64,000 nucleotides of DNA, taken from NCBI GenBank assembly GCA_017481595.1, contig JAFUOY010000041.1, forward strand, positions 1 to 64,000. Direction: 5' to 3'. The notes beneath the pieces were generated by a model. That model did no database searches and was not told the origin of the DNA. It saw only the letters and a program-made list of their open reading frames with translations. Made by a program: the position numbers and the translations under genes. Shown one piece after another: positions 46,705 through 55,458 of this stretch; positions within the stretch are counted from its first letter, which is position 1, and each line of letters opens with the position of its first letter. This DNA is from Clostridia bacterium. Its GTDB lineage: Bacteria > Bacillota > Clostridia > Oscillospirales > CAG-272.

Positions 46705-48922
46705 ATCTTAAATTGAATCTTCTGCCCTGCATTACCGTTCTTACGTTTTCGGTATCGCAGTTGGAGTAATACACGGCTTTGGTTGAAAATACACAGTATT
46801 TTACGTTAGTAAGATCGTACTTGTATCTGTACTTGAGCTTCGGGCCGAAGCAACCGAAATATATTACGTCGGAGGCTTCTCCATAGCTTCTTGCAAAATC
46901 GTCGGCATCCTTATTTTCCCAAACCGAGGAGCCTATGTAGGTATAACGGCTTGTGCTTCCTTCTATGGAGTAGGAAACCAATCTTTTTGTTGAGCGGGAG
47001 ATATATTCGTTTGGACCGAATATAATATCCGCGTCCATAAACTCAATTCTCTCCTGCGCAGTAAGCACCTTAACGCCCTTATCGGTAAGCATTTTTGACA
47101 TTTCGTACAGCTTCTCTGCTTCATCGCTGTCAACAGGCACAGGCAAGCAAACTCTGCGCACGTACGCTTCATCCGTAAGCATATCAAGGGCATCGTAGCT
47201 CCATTCCGAATAATCGGAAAGAACGTACATTCCTATTTCCGTATAGCCAAGCTCCGTTGATCTTTTATACGGCTCACTAACGGAGGATTTAGATAAATAA
47301 TAAGAATCTATTATGCATATTTCTCCGCCCGATTCCAGATACGTCCTGTCACCTTTATCGTTTCCTACGGTGTGAACGTAGGTGTTTTCAATTCTGTCAT
47401 TGGCTATGGCTACGTTCTGATATACGAGGAGCGAAACACCCATAAGCATAAGGGATAAGCCGACAAACGCCTTGCGTTTTCCAAGCATCATAAGAAGGCA
47501 GATGGACACGAATATAATAATGATGGCGTATTTATGAAGATCCGTATGTATTGAGAAAACTATGCTCTTGTATTTTGCAAAATACTCAACGAATACCATT
47601 ATTACGTAGGTAAGTCCCTCGCATACCCACACAATAGCCCTGCCTATAAAGCCAAAGCCGCCAAGGGCAAGAAGCAGCGGAGATATTATCAGAAGCACCG
47701 TAAATAATGGTATGATAACAAGGTTACACACAGGGGCAATTATTGATACAAAGCCAAAGCGCATAAACATTATAGGAAGGGTTATCAGGCTGACGGAAAG
47801 GGTGGTTACAATACCGCCAACTATTTTACGCGCAATTTCACCGTGGATCCGGCTTTTTGCCATTATAAACGAGGACAAAACGCAGCCGAGCATAGCAAAG
47901 AAGGATAGCATCAGGCTTACTGACATTATAGAGTAAGGAGATACTATACAGATAATAGTAACCGAAAGAAATATATCGGTAATAAAGTCTGCCCTGACCT
48001 TAAAATAGTACATTGTATAAAGGAGAAATAACATTCCGCCTGCGCGAAGGGTGGATTCGGAAAAGCCCGTAAGCCCGATATAGAAGGCTATGACTAAAAG
48101 TGTAAGGATATATTTGTTCCTCTTCCCTGCTCTAAGCACGGAAAGGGCGCCGCTTACTATTGAAACTATAATAGTAAGATGCATTCCGCTGAGGGCAAGG
48201 ATATGGCTTATGCCGAGCCTTGCAAAATCTCGCCTTGTATCAAGGTCCAGGTCCTTTTTATTTCCCAGGAAAAGCGCGGAAACTATGGAGGAGGTGTCGC
48301 TATTTGTAAAGGATGCTATTCTTTTGCACATCTTAAAATTAAGCTCGTAAAGCCATCCCTTAAGAGAAAAATCACCTCTGTCGGTAATAATTACGTCATT
48401 ACATTCCGCAGTAAGATAAACGCCGTTGCTTTCGTAATACTCAGCCTCGCTATAAGAAACTCCCTCTATACTTTTTATCTAGGTAATATCCGCTTTTATC
48501 CTTTGTCCAGGTAAAAGCTTTTCGCCGTAGGTGGTAATAGCTATTCTCTGCCCCATTTCGTCTGAGTAGGCAACGTACACGCTTTTAAAATCACTTTCGT
48601 AGCTGACAGACTCCACGTTCATTTCATAGACTCCGTCCTTGCCTACGTAGAAGTAGGCATCCGTCCTGTCCTTATGAAAAGATGCAAGAGATAAAACGGA
48701 GCTTAATATGATGGCGATAGCAATGGGAATAAGATATATGAAAGCATTTGTAATTTGCTCCTTCTTTATATATCCCCAAAAGACAATAAGAAGCAAAAGG
48801 ACACAAACACCAAAAGCAGCTGCAATAAACGGTACAGCTGCGTCGGTTAAATAGAATATATAAAGTAGAGCAAGAAACAATGCGCATCCAAGGGCAAGGG
48901 GTCTGTGTTTGAATATATTCAT
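46703..48922 (-). pseudogene. comEC: comEC-like DNA uptake channel gene interrupted by an in-frame TAG
   Basis: ATG 48922 opens 147 codons (two membrane helices plus an OB-like N-domain), then TAG at 48479-48481; the same frame continues at once for 591 codons to the stop at 46703. Read through, it would be 739 residues, normal for ComEC, which carries transforming DNA across the membrane. The Competence core is clear (ARLGISHILALSGMHL). The C-terminal metallo-hydrolase domain lacks HxHxDH: the expected site reads VLSDYSEWSYD. TAG is an ordinary stop in neighbouring genes (nadK, radA, cwlD, asnB), so this is most simply a nonsense mutation or a sequencing error. Confidence 0.82.
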
Positions 48923-48936
48923 AGTGTCCTTATAGC

Positions 48937-48970
48937 GAAAAAGAGTGTTACAAATGCAACACTCTTTTTC
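48937..48970 (-). terminator. Terminator of gapA
   Basis: 13-bp stem GAAAAAGAGTGTT / AACACTCTTTTTC with an 8-base loop, 16 bases after the gapA stop. Confidence 0.9.
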
Positions 48971-48985
48971 ATACTGATAATTTAA

Positions 48986-50005
48986 TTAGATCTCAGCGAA
49001 GTACTTGATTGTACGAACCATCTGGCTTGTGTAGGAGTTCTCGTTATCGTACCAAGAAACTACCTGTACCTGATATGTGTCGTCATCGATCTTGGATACC
49101 ATTGTCTGTGTAGCATCGAAGAGGGAGCCGTAACGCATACCGATTACGTCAGAGGATACGATCTCATCTGTATTGTAACCGAAGGATTCTGTAGCCTGAG
49201 CCTTCATAGCTGCATTGATAGCATCCTTAGTAACGTCCTTACCCTTAACTACTGCAACGAGGATTGTTGTAGAACCTGTGCAAGTAGGAACTCTCTGAGC
49301 GGAGCCGATAAGCTTACCGTCAAGCTCAGGAATTACAAGGCCGATAGCCTTAGCTGCGCCTGTGGAGTTAGGAACGATGTTCTGTGCGCCTGCACGAGCA
49401 CGACGAAGGTCACCCTTTCTGTGAGGACCGTCAAGAATCATCTGGTCACCTGTGTAAGCGTGAACAGTTGTCATGATACCGCTCTGAATGGGGAATGCAT
49501 CGTTAAGAGCCTTAGCCATAGGAGCAAGGCAGTTTGTTGTGCAGGATGCAGCGGAAATGATCTGGTCATCCTTTGTAAGAATTTCGTTGTTTACGTTGAA
49601 TACAATTGTCTTAAGGTCCTTACCAGCGGGAGCAGAAATAACTACCTTCTTAGCACCTGCATTGATATGAGCCATAGACTTGTCCTTTGAGCAGTAGAAG
49701 CCTGTGCACTCGAGAACTACGTCAACACCAAGCTCACCCCAAGGGCAGTTTGCAGCGTCCTTTTCAGCGTAGATCTTGATTGTCTTGCCGTCAACTGTGA
49801 TGCTGTTAGCCTCTTCGTCAACTGTAACGGTATCAGCAAGAGCATACTTACCCTGAGCTGTATCGTACTTGAGAAGGTGTGCAAGCATCTTAGCGCTTGT
49901 GAGGTCGTTGATAGCTACGATTTCATAGCCCTCAGCTCCGAACATCTGTCTGAATGCAAGACGTCCGATACGGCCGAAGCCGTTAATTGCAACTTTAACT
50001 GACAT
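48986..50005 (-). CDS. gapA: Glyceraldehyde-3-phosphate dehydrogenase, type I
   Basis: 339 residues. NAD site [15 protein letters not shown] at the N-terminus; catalytic Cys in [10 protein letters not shown] near 157; [11 protein letters not shown] and [13 protein letters not shown] complete the signature. It oxidises glyceraldehyde-3-phosphate in glycolysis. Codon use is strongly biased (many CTT, GTA, GCA), consistent with high expression. Start with CGGAGGAATTTC. Monocistronic; a weak TTGTAT / TATAAA promoter is visible near 50,075-50,100. Confidence 0.97.
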   Translation of the reverse strand: MSVKVAINGFGRIGRLAFRQMFGAEGYEIVAINDLTSAKMLAHLLKYDTAQGKYALADTVTVDEEANSITVDGKTIKIYAEKDAANCPWGELGVDVVLECTGFYCSKDKSMAHINAGAKKVVISAPAGKDLKTIVFNVNNEILTKDDQIISAASCTTNCLAPMAKALNDAFPIQSGIMTTVHAYTGDQMILDGPHRKGDLRRARAGAQNIVPNSTGAAKAIGLVIPELDGKLIGSAQRVPTCTGSTTILVAVVKGKDVTKDAINAAMKAQATESFGYNTDEIVSSDVIGMRYGSLFDATQTMVSKIDDDTYQVQVVSWYDNENSYTSQMVRTIKYFAEI

Positions 50006-50214
50006 TTTGAAATTCCTCCGAAATTATAAATTTATATTTGTGTATGGAATTATTCCATTCCCTACCACGTATTATTTTATACTATTTTTTGGAAATATAC
50101 AATACTTTTTTCAAAATTCGTATAAAATTTTCGCTCTTGCATAATTTTTTTGTCAAAAAATCGCATTTTTTGGAAAAATAAACTAAAATAAATACTGTAA
50201 TAATGTTTTTTAGT

Positions 50215-50243
50215 TTGACATACGTAAATTTTTTTGTTATAAT
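50215..50243 (+). promoter_or_regulatory. Consensus promoter of holB-ricT
   Basis: TTGACA, 17 bases, TATAAT, both perfect, 37 bases upstream of the holB ATG. Confidence 0.92.
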
Positions 50244-50279
50244 GATTTGTAAGGTATTATAACAGGGAGGCGCGGGGAT

Positions 50280-51278
50280 ATGAAAATATTTGATTCTCTT
50301 ATAGAAAATAACGATATTAAAAAGACTCTCGGCGCCGCAATTTACAATTCCGCATTTTCCCACGCTTACATTATCGAGGGCGCGCCAGGTACGGGTAAGC
50401 GCACTATTGCCAGGCTGGCAGCGGCGGCTATAATCTGTAAGAACAGGGATAGCGGAAATCTGCCCTGCGGCGTGTGTCCCACCTGTAAAAAAATACTTAA
50501 CGACAACTGCGTTGACGTAAGGCTTGTGGAGATAACCAAGGTTGAGCAGGCAAGAGAGCTTAAGGCAAGGCTTTATGACAGCACGGTTGAATGTGACTAC
50601 AAGATCTATATAATCACCGACGCGCAGAAGATGAATATCAAGGCGCAAAATGCCCTTCTTATCTCCCTTGAGGAGCCGCCTAAAAACGTGGTGTTCTTCA
50701 TTCTCACAACGGATGCAGGCGCTCTTCTTGAAACTATTCGTTCAAGAGCGCAGATATTACGGACGAACAGACTGTCAAGCCGTACCATATACGATTATAT
50801 AAGAAAAAACAGACCCGACATAAAAACGGATGACGAAAAGCTTCAGAGCGTTATAATGGCAAGCGGTGGCTCCCTTGGATACGCTATGGATATGGCGGAT
50901 GCAAAAAGCTCCGATATGATACTGCAAAAAAGGAGTAAGGCGCTGGAGCTTACCTCTGCTCTGCTTACCAATGATGCGGATGCAGTGGCATTTCTTTCCT
51001 CATTTTCCACCTCTGCAAGAGATGAAATAAAGGAATCCATAGCTTTATCCCTTGATATACTCGGCGATCTTATGGCGCTTAAGCGGGACAGAGGCGCCGC
51101 CACATATTTCTTCTCCTCCGCGGACGATGCTGAGGAGATTATATCCCGATACAGTCTTTTAAAATTAACACAGGTCTACGATGCGCTGTGCGTTGCTTTA
51201 AACGATCTCAACTCTAACGCTTCGTCAGGCGCGGTGCTTATTTCAATTCTTATAAGCTCCGCAAGGAAAGGAAAATAA
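50280..51278 (+). CDS. holB: DNA polymerase III subunit delta'
   Basis: 332 residues. Clamp-loader AAA+ protein: P-loop EGAPGTGKRTIA near 39, zinc-binding cysteines in CGVCPTCKK with CKNRDSGNLPC just before, and LLISLEEPPKNVVFFILTT near 125-143. Unlike E. coli delta', the lysine-containing P-loop is intact. The GGGAGG ribosome site precedes ATG 50280. It lies 1 base ahead of ricT, as holB-yaaT in Bacillus. Confidence 0.93.
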   Translation: MKIFDSLIENNDIKKTLGAAIYNSAFSHAYIIEGAPGTGKRTIARLAAAAIICKNRDSGNLPCGVCPTCKKILNDNCVDVRLVEITKVEQARELKARLYDSTVECDYKIYIITDAQKMNIKAQNALLISLEEPPKNVVFFILTTDAGALLETIRSRAQILRTNRLSSRTIYDYIRKNRPDIKTDDEKLQSVIMASGGSLGYAMDMADAKSSDMILQKRSKALELTSALLTNDADAVAFLSSFSTSARDEIKESIALSLDILGDLMALKRDRGAATYFFSSADDAEEIISRYSLLKLTQVYDALCVALNDLNSNASSGAVLISILISSARKGK

Positions 51279-51279
51279 A

Positions 51280-52221
51280 ATGTACAAAGAAATAAATGAT
51301 ACAAATATGGAAGCTGAAGTTGAAGCGGCTACAATCCCCGAGGAAAACGAAATATCCTATACTGAGGTCGTTGGCATATGCTTCAAGGACGGCGGTAAGG
51401 TATATTACTTTTCTCCAAACGGTACTAATGCAAGCGTTGGCGAGTTTGCCATTGTGGAAACTGCCCGCGGTCTTGAATACGGTAAGGTCTCCTGCGCAAA
51501 CAAGCAGGTAAAGACCGACGACGTGGTACAGCCCTTACGTCAGGTAGTACGTATAGCTACCGAGGAGGACGAAAGGCAAAACGAGGAGAACGAAAGAAAG
51601 GAAGCCGAGGCGCTTAAGATCTGCCAGGTAAAGATAAACGAGCACGGTCTTGAAATGAAGCTTATTGAGTCGGAATACACCTTTGACTGCTCCAAGCTTA
51701 CATTCTACTTCACCGCCGACGGAAGAATCGACTTCCGTGACCTTGTAAAGGATCTTGCCTCCACCTTCAAGACTAGGATCGAGCTTCGTCAGATAGGAAT
51801 CCGTGACGAGGCAAAGTTTATGGGCGGTCTTGGTATTTGCGGACGTCCCTTCTGCTGCTCCACATTCTTACCCGACTTCGTACAGGTGTCAATAAAAATG
51901 GCTAAGGAGCAGAACCTTTCTCTTAATTCTGCAAAAATATCGGGTGCCTGCGGCAGACTTATGTGCTGCTTGCGTTACGAATACGAAACCTATCTTCAGG
52001 AAATAAAAATCACTCCCCCCGTTGATTCCACGGTAAAGACCGAGGACGGAATCGGCACGGTGATCGAGGCAAACCCCTTACGCGGTATTTTGAAGGTATC
52101 CATAAACGATAACGTAAAGCAATACCACAGAGATAACGTAAAGGTAATTTCCACGGGAAAAGGTAAAAAGCCCGCGCCCCACCAGAACGACAGTTCAAAC
52201 GGTGATGATGTAAATAATTAA
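51280..52221 (+). CDS. ricT: PSP1-domain regulatory protein RicT (YaaT)
   Basis: 313 residues. An acidic N-terminus precedes the PSP1 core with its cysteines CGRPFCCSTFL near 188 and GACGRLMCCLRYE near 228; the C-terminus is polar. RicT forms the FeS Ric complex with YlbF/YmcA proteins that tunes mRNA processing and development in Bacillus. The YlbF/YmcA-type partner is at 27296. Co-transcribed with holB. Confidence 0.93.
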   Translation: MYKEINDTNMEAEVEAATIPEENEISYTEVVGICFKDGGKVYYFSPNGTNASVGEFAIVETARGLEYGKVSCANKQVKTDDVVQPLRQVVRIATEEDERQNEENERKEAEALKICQVKINEHGLEMKLIESEYTFDCSKLTFYFTADGRIDFRDLVKDLASTFKTRIELRQIGIRDEAKFMGGLGICGRPFCCSTFLPDFVQVSIKMAKEQNLSLNSAKISGACGRLMCCLRYEYETYLQEIKITPPVDSTVKTEDGIGTVIEANPLRGILKVSINDNVKQYHRDNVKVISTGKGKKPAPHQNDSSNGDDVNN

Positions 52222-52228
52222 AAAGCTA

Positions 52229-52256
52229 TTGACAAATTGAAAAAATATGCTAAAAT
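52229..52256 (+). promoter_or_regulatory. Promoter of the ferredoxin gene
   Basis: TTGACA, 16 bases, TAAAAT, beginning seven bases after the ricT stop. Confidence 0.78.
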
Positions 52257-52291
52257 AAAAATGTAGAAATTTTAAACGGAGGTTAATTAAG

Positions 52292-52462
52292 ATGGCATAC
52301 AAAATTACTGACGAGTGCATCTCCTGCGGTGCATGTGTTGAAGCTTGTCCCTGTGAGTGCATTACAGAGGGTGACGGTAAGTACGAAATCAATGCTGACG
52401 AGTGTGTTGGTTGCGGTTCTTGTGCCGGTGCTTGCCCTGTTGGCGCTCCCGTTGAGGAATAA
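52292..52462 (+). CDS. 2[4Fe-4S] clostridial-type ferredoxin
   Basis: 56 residues. Two CxxCxxCxxxC motifs: Cys 9, 12, 15, 19 and 38, 41, 44, 48, with Pro after each last Cys (CP). It carries low-potential electrons for anaerobic enzymes such as NfnAB and 2-oxoacid oxidoreductases. AACGGAGG precedes ATG 52292. It has its own promoter and terminator. Strong codon bias suggests high expression. Confidence 0.96.
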   Translation: MAYKITDECISCGACVEACPCECITEGDGKYEINADECVGCGSCAGACPVGAPVEE

Positions 52463-52483
52463 TTCAACCTACATAAACAATTA

Positions 52484-52514
52484 AACGGAGCGCGCTTGCA
52501 CTCCGTTATTGTTT
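52484..52514 (+). terminator. Terminator of the ferredoxin gene
   Basis: Stem AACGGAG / CTCCGTT with a 10-base loop, then ATTGTTTTA. Confidence 0.75.
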
Positions 52515-52528
52515 TAGTAGCGGTGCGT

Positions 52529-53293
52529 ATGCTGAAAAATGTTATGATAAACAACGACGAAAGAATCAATGAAATAAACGAAAGCCTCCGACTTATAGAA
52601 AAAAAGGACGGCTTGGTATTCGGTACGGACGCCTATCTTCTCTCCGCCTATCTTCCCAAAAGGTCAAAGACCGTAGGGGCGGAGCTTGGATGCGGCACGG
52701 GAGTAATTTCTCTTCTTGCCACGGCAAAAAGTAAGTGCAGCCGTATTTATGCACTTGAAGTGCAACAGGAGTTTTGCACTCTTACCGAAAGAAATATTGA
52801 ATTAAACGGCTTTAGTGAAAAAATAAAGGTCATAAACAAAAACGTAAAGGACGCATCATCGAAGGATACGGAGGGCGAGGTGGATTTCGTCTTCTCAAAT
52901 CCGCCTTATATGAAAGCCGACTCGGGAAAGGCAAACGAGCATAGCGAAAAGAATATTGCCCGCCACGAGGTCTGCGGCGATATAAACGATTTTTGCGCCT
53001 GCGCAAAGCGCCTTTTAAAGCACGGCGGTTATTTCTATTGCGTATACCGTCCCGACAGAATGGCGGACCTTATACACGCCCTTAAAAATAATGATTTAGA
53101 GCCTAAAAAAATCACCTTTGTATATCCGAATTCATCCACTCCCCCTTGCCTTTTGCTGATTTCCGCCCGTCTTTACGGAAAGAGCGGAATGAGTGTTGAA
53201 AAGCCCTTGTTTATTTACAAGGACCAAACGACGGAATATACGGATGACTTTGCCAAAATATATGAAACTTGCAGTATGGAGCATATAAAATGA
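52529..53293 (+). CDS. tRNA1(Val) adenine N6-methyltransferase-like protein
   Basis: 254 residues from ATG 52529. A class I SAM-dependent methyltransferase: SAM loop GAELGCGTGVISLL near 44 and catalytic NPPYMKAD near 128. It matches the YabB/TrmN6 group, which in Bacillus neighbours rsmI just as here. The start is uncertain because no good ribosome site exists; 52529 and ATG 52544 are both possible. Its stop overlaps the rsmI start (ATGA). Confidence 0.88.
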   Translation: MLKNVMINNDERINEINESLRLIEKKDGLVFGTDAYLLSAYLPKRSKTVGAELGCGTGVISLLATAKSKCSRIYALEVQQEFCTLTERNIELNGFSEKIKVINKNVKDASSKDTEGEVDFVFSNPPYMKADSGKANEHSEKNIARHEVCGDINDFCACAKRLLKHGGYFYCVYRPDRMADLIHALKNNDLEPKKITFVYPNSSTPPCLLLISARLYGKSGMSVEKPLFIYKDQTTEYTDDFAKIYETCSMEHIK

Positions 53294-54174
53294 GTAGTAT
53301 CAAATCAAAAAACGTTTCCCGTGAGGACAGAAACGCCATAGTAGGCGGTACCCTGTATCTTGTTGCCACGCCCATAGGCAATCTTTCCGACATTACTGAA
53401 AGAGCCCTTAAGGTAATGGAGGAGGTTGACTTTATTGCCGCAGAGGACACAAGAAACACGGGTAAGCTTCTTGCCTTTTACGGTATACAAAAATCAATGG
53501 TAAGCTATTTTGAGCATAACAAAAGAGAGCGAGGAGAAATTATCCTTGCCAGATTAAAAAACGGAGAAAGCTGCGCCCTTCTTACCGACGCAGGCACTCC
53601 CGCCATCAGCGACCCCGGTGAGGACCTTGTCCGTCTTTGCGCGGAAAACGACGTACCCGTTACCTCAATTCCCGGCTGTAGCGCGGTGGTAAACGCTCTT
53701 GCCCTCTCTGCTTTACCCACGGGCAGATTCTGCTTTGAGGGATTTTTAAGCACCAACAAAAATGAAAGAAGCGCAAGGCTTGAGGAGATAAAAAGTGACA
53801 GACGCACCACCGTTTTTTACGAGGCTCCCCATAAGCTCAAAAAAACTCTTGACGATATTATGTCCGTTTTCGGCGACAGAAAAATTGCACTTTGCCGCGA
53901 GCTTACAAAGCTTAACGAGGAAATAATCCGCACTACCCTCTCCGCCGCCATATCCTATTACGAGGAAAACGAGCCAAGGGGTGAATACGTGCTTGTGATT
54001 GAGGGCGCAAGCGAGGAGCAATTAAAGGAGGAATCCTTTTTTGCCAATATGTCGGTAGAGGAGCATCTTGAATACTATATGGCGTCGGGAATGTCAAAAA
54101 TGGACGCCACAAAGGCGGTTGCCAAGGACAGAGGCGTACCCAAAAGCGTTATTTACAAAGAAATAAATAAATAA
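53290..54174 (+). CDS. rsmI: 16S rRNA (cytidine-1402-2'-O)-methyltransferase
   Basis: 294 residues. Tetrapyrrole methylase fold with TLYLVATPIGNLSDITERAL near 20 and EDTRNTGKLL near 52, LTDAGTPAISDPG near 90. It methylates C1402 in the decoding centre. ATG 53290 has GGAG at 8 bases and overlaps the trmN6 stop; the frame is open 7 codons upstream. Confidence 0.96.
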   Translation: MSSIKSKNVSREDRNAIVGGTLYLVATPIGNLSDITERALKVMEEVDFIAAEDTRNTGKLLAFYGIQKSMVSYFEHNKRERGEIILARLKNGESCALLTDAGTPAISDPGEDLVRLCAENDVPVTSIPGCSAVVNALALSALPTGRFCFEGFLSTNKNERSARLEEIKSDRRTTVFYEAPHKLKKTLDDIMSVFGDRKIALCRELTKLNEEIIRTTLSAAISYYEENEPRGEYVLVIEGASEEQLKEESFFANMSVEEHLEYYMASGMSKMDATKAVAKDRGVPKSVIYKEINK

Positions 54175-54191
54175 TTTTAAATATTTAAAAA

Positions 54192-54226
54192 AACTCCTTG
54201 ATATCAAGGGGTTTTTCTGTTATAAT
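54192..54226 (+). promoter_or_regulatory. rsmI terminator hairpin merged with the nagA promoter
   Basis: CTCCTTGAT-ATCAAGGGG forms a hairpin followed by TTTTT. Within it TTGATA (54198-54203), a 17-base spacer and TATAAT (54221-54226) form a promoter for nagA. Termination and initiation signals therefore share bases. Confidence 0.7.
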
Positions 54227-54287
54227 TATAAGATGAAAAAATACCCATCAATTTATTGATGAAATCATATTACACAGGAGGTATATT

Positions 54288-55445
54288 ATGAAACGCGTTG
54301 CTTTTACAGGCGGCTTGATCTTCAATTCAAAGAGCGAAAGCTTTGTCTCCGCGAATATTCTTTGCGAGGACGGATATATTAAAGAAATTACGAGAAATCC
54401 TATTCCCGACAGCTACGAAAAGGTATCACTCTGCGGTAAATACGTTATCCCCGGTCTTGTTGACGTGCATACCCACGGTATAGGCGGCTTCGACTTCAAC
54501 TATGCAAAGGAAACGGATATTGCATCTATGTGTAACGTATATGCAAGGGAGGGTACGACCTCCGTTATGGCAACCCTTGCCTCCGACTCCGTATCCCATA
54601 TTATGAATTCCATATTTGCAATAAACCAGAACAGAGTAAACGCTAAAAAGGGCAGCTCTAATATCATCGGTATCCATATGGAGGGTAGATATCTCAATCC
54701 CGAAATGAAGGGCGCCCACAATCCCGAGCATCTTGCGCTCCCCACACAGAGCGAAATAAATATGCTTACTCTTTCTATGATGCCCCCGCCCATTCACTTC
54801 TCCATGGCTCCCGAGCTTGAGGGCGCAAAGGAGTTTTTGGCGCAGGCAAAGGAGCTTGGCGCTACTGTAGGTATTGCTCATACAAACGCTACCTATGAGG
54901 AATCTATGGAGGCGGTAACCAATGGCGCACGTTCCTTTACTCATACCTTTAATGCTATGACTAAGGTACATCACAGAAATCCCGGCGCTGCGATCTGCGC
55001 TCTTACAAATGACGATGCATACGCCGAAATCATTTGCGACGGAGACCACGTTCATCCCGCTATGGTAAAGCTTGCATACAAAGCAAAGCCCAAGGACAAG
55101 CTCGTTCTTGTAACAGACTCTATGTCCGCTACCGCTTGCGCAGACGGACAGTATAAGATAGCAGGCACCGACGTTTACGTAACGAACGGCCGCGCTATTG
55201 ATATAAACGGCACCCTTGCAGGAAGCACTCTTACTATGTTCAGAGCTCTTAAGAACTTTATGAAGTTCTGTAACATTCCCTTAAGCGAGGCATTGAAATA
55301 CGCAACCGCAAACCCTGCAAAGATGGTAAATGCGGACTTCGTTGGTAGAATAGCAAAATGCTATCGCGCAGACTTTATCATTATATCCGATATAAACGAT
55401 CCTGAAATTGACAGCGTTTACGTAGGTGGCTACAAGGTAAACTAA
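54288..55445 (+). CDS. nagA: N-acetylglucosamine-6-phosphate deacetylase
   Basis: 385 residues. Amidohydrolase fold: metal site DVHTHGIGGFDF near 60, GAHNPEH near 145, HTNATYEES and HTFNAM with metal-binding His residues, ICDGDHVHP near 250 and catalytic Asp in VTDSMSAT near 276. It deacetylates GlcNAc-6-P in amino sugar catabolism or peptidoglycan recycling. The start has ACAGGAGGTAT. It is followed by metG after 13 bases; nagB is not in the window. Confidence 0.95.
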   Translation: MKRVAFTGGLIFNSKSESFVSANILCEDGYIKEITRNPIPDSYEKVSLCGKYVIPGLVDVHTHGIGGFDFNYAKETDIASMCNVYAREGTTSVMATLASDSVSHIMNSIFAINQNRVNAKKGSSNIIGIHMEGRYLNPEMKGAHNPEHLALPTQSEINMLTLSMMPPPIHFSMAPELEGAKEFLAQAKELGATVGIAHTNATYEESMEAVTNGARSFTHTFNAMTKVHHRNPGAAICALTNDDAYAEIICDGDHVHPAMVKLAYKAKPKDKLVLVTDSMSATACADGQYKIAGTDVYVTNGRAIDINGTLAGSTLTMFRALKNFMKFCNIPLSEALKYATANPAKMVNADFVGRIAKCYRADFIIISDINDPEIDSVYVGGYKVN

Positions 55446-55458
55446 GGAGATATTAAAA

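Noticed and set aside
46703-48922. Stop codon reassignment or programmed TAG read-through in comEC
   Set aside because: nadK, radA, cwlD and asnB in the same window terminate at TAG, and no read-through signal or pyrrolysine context is visible.
50082-50648. 188-codon minus-strand frame overlapping the holB start
   Set aside because: It covers the consensus holB promoter and ribosome site and lacks its own; holB is unambiguous.
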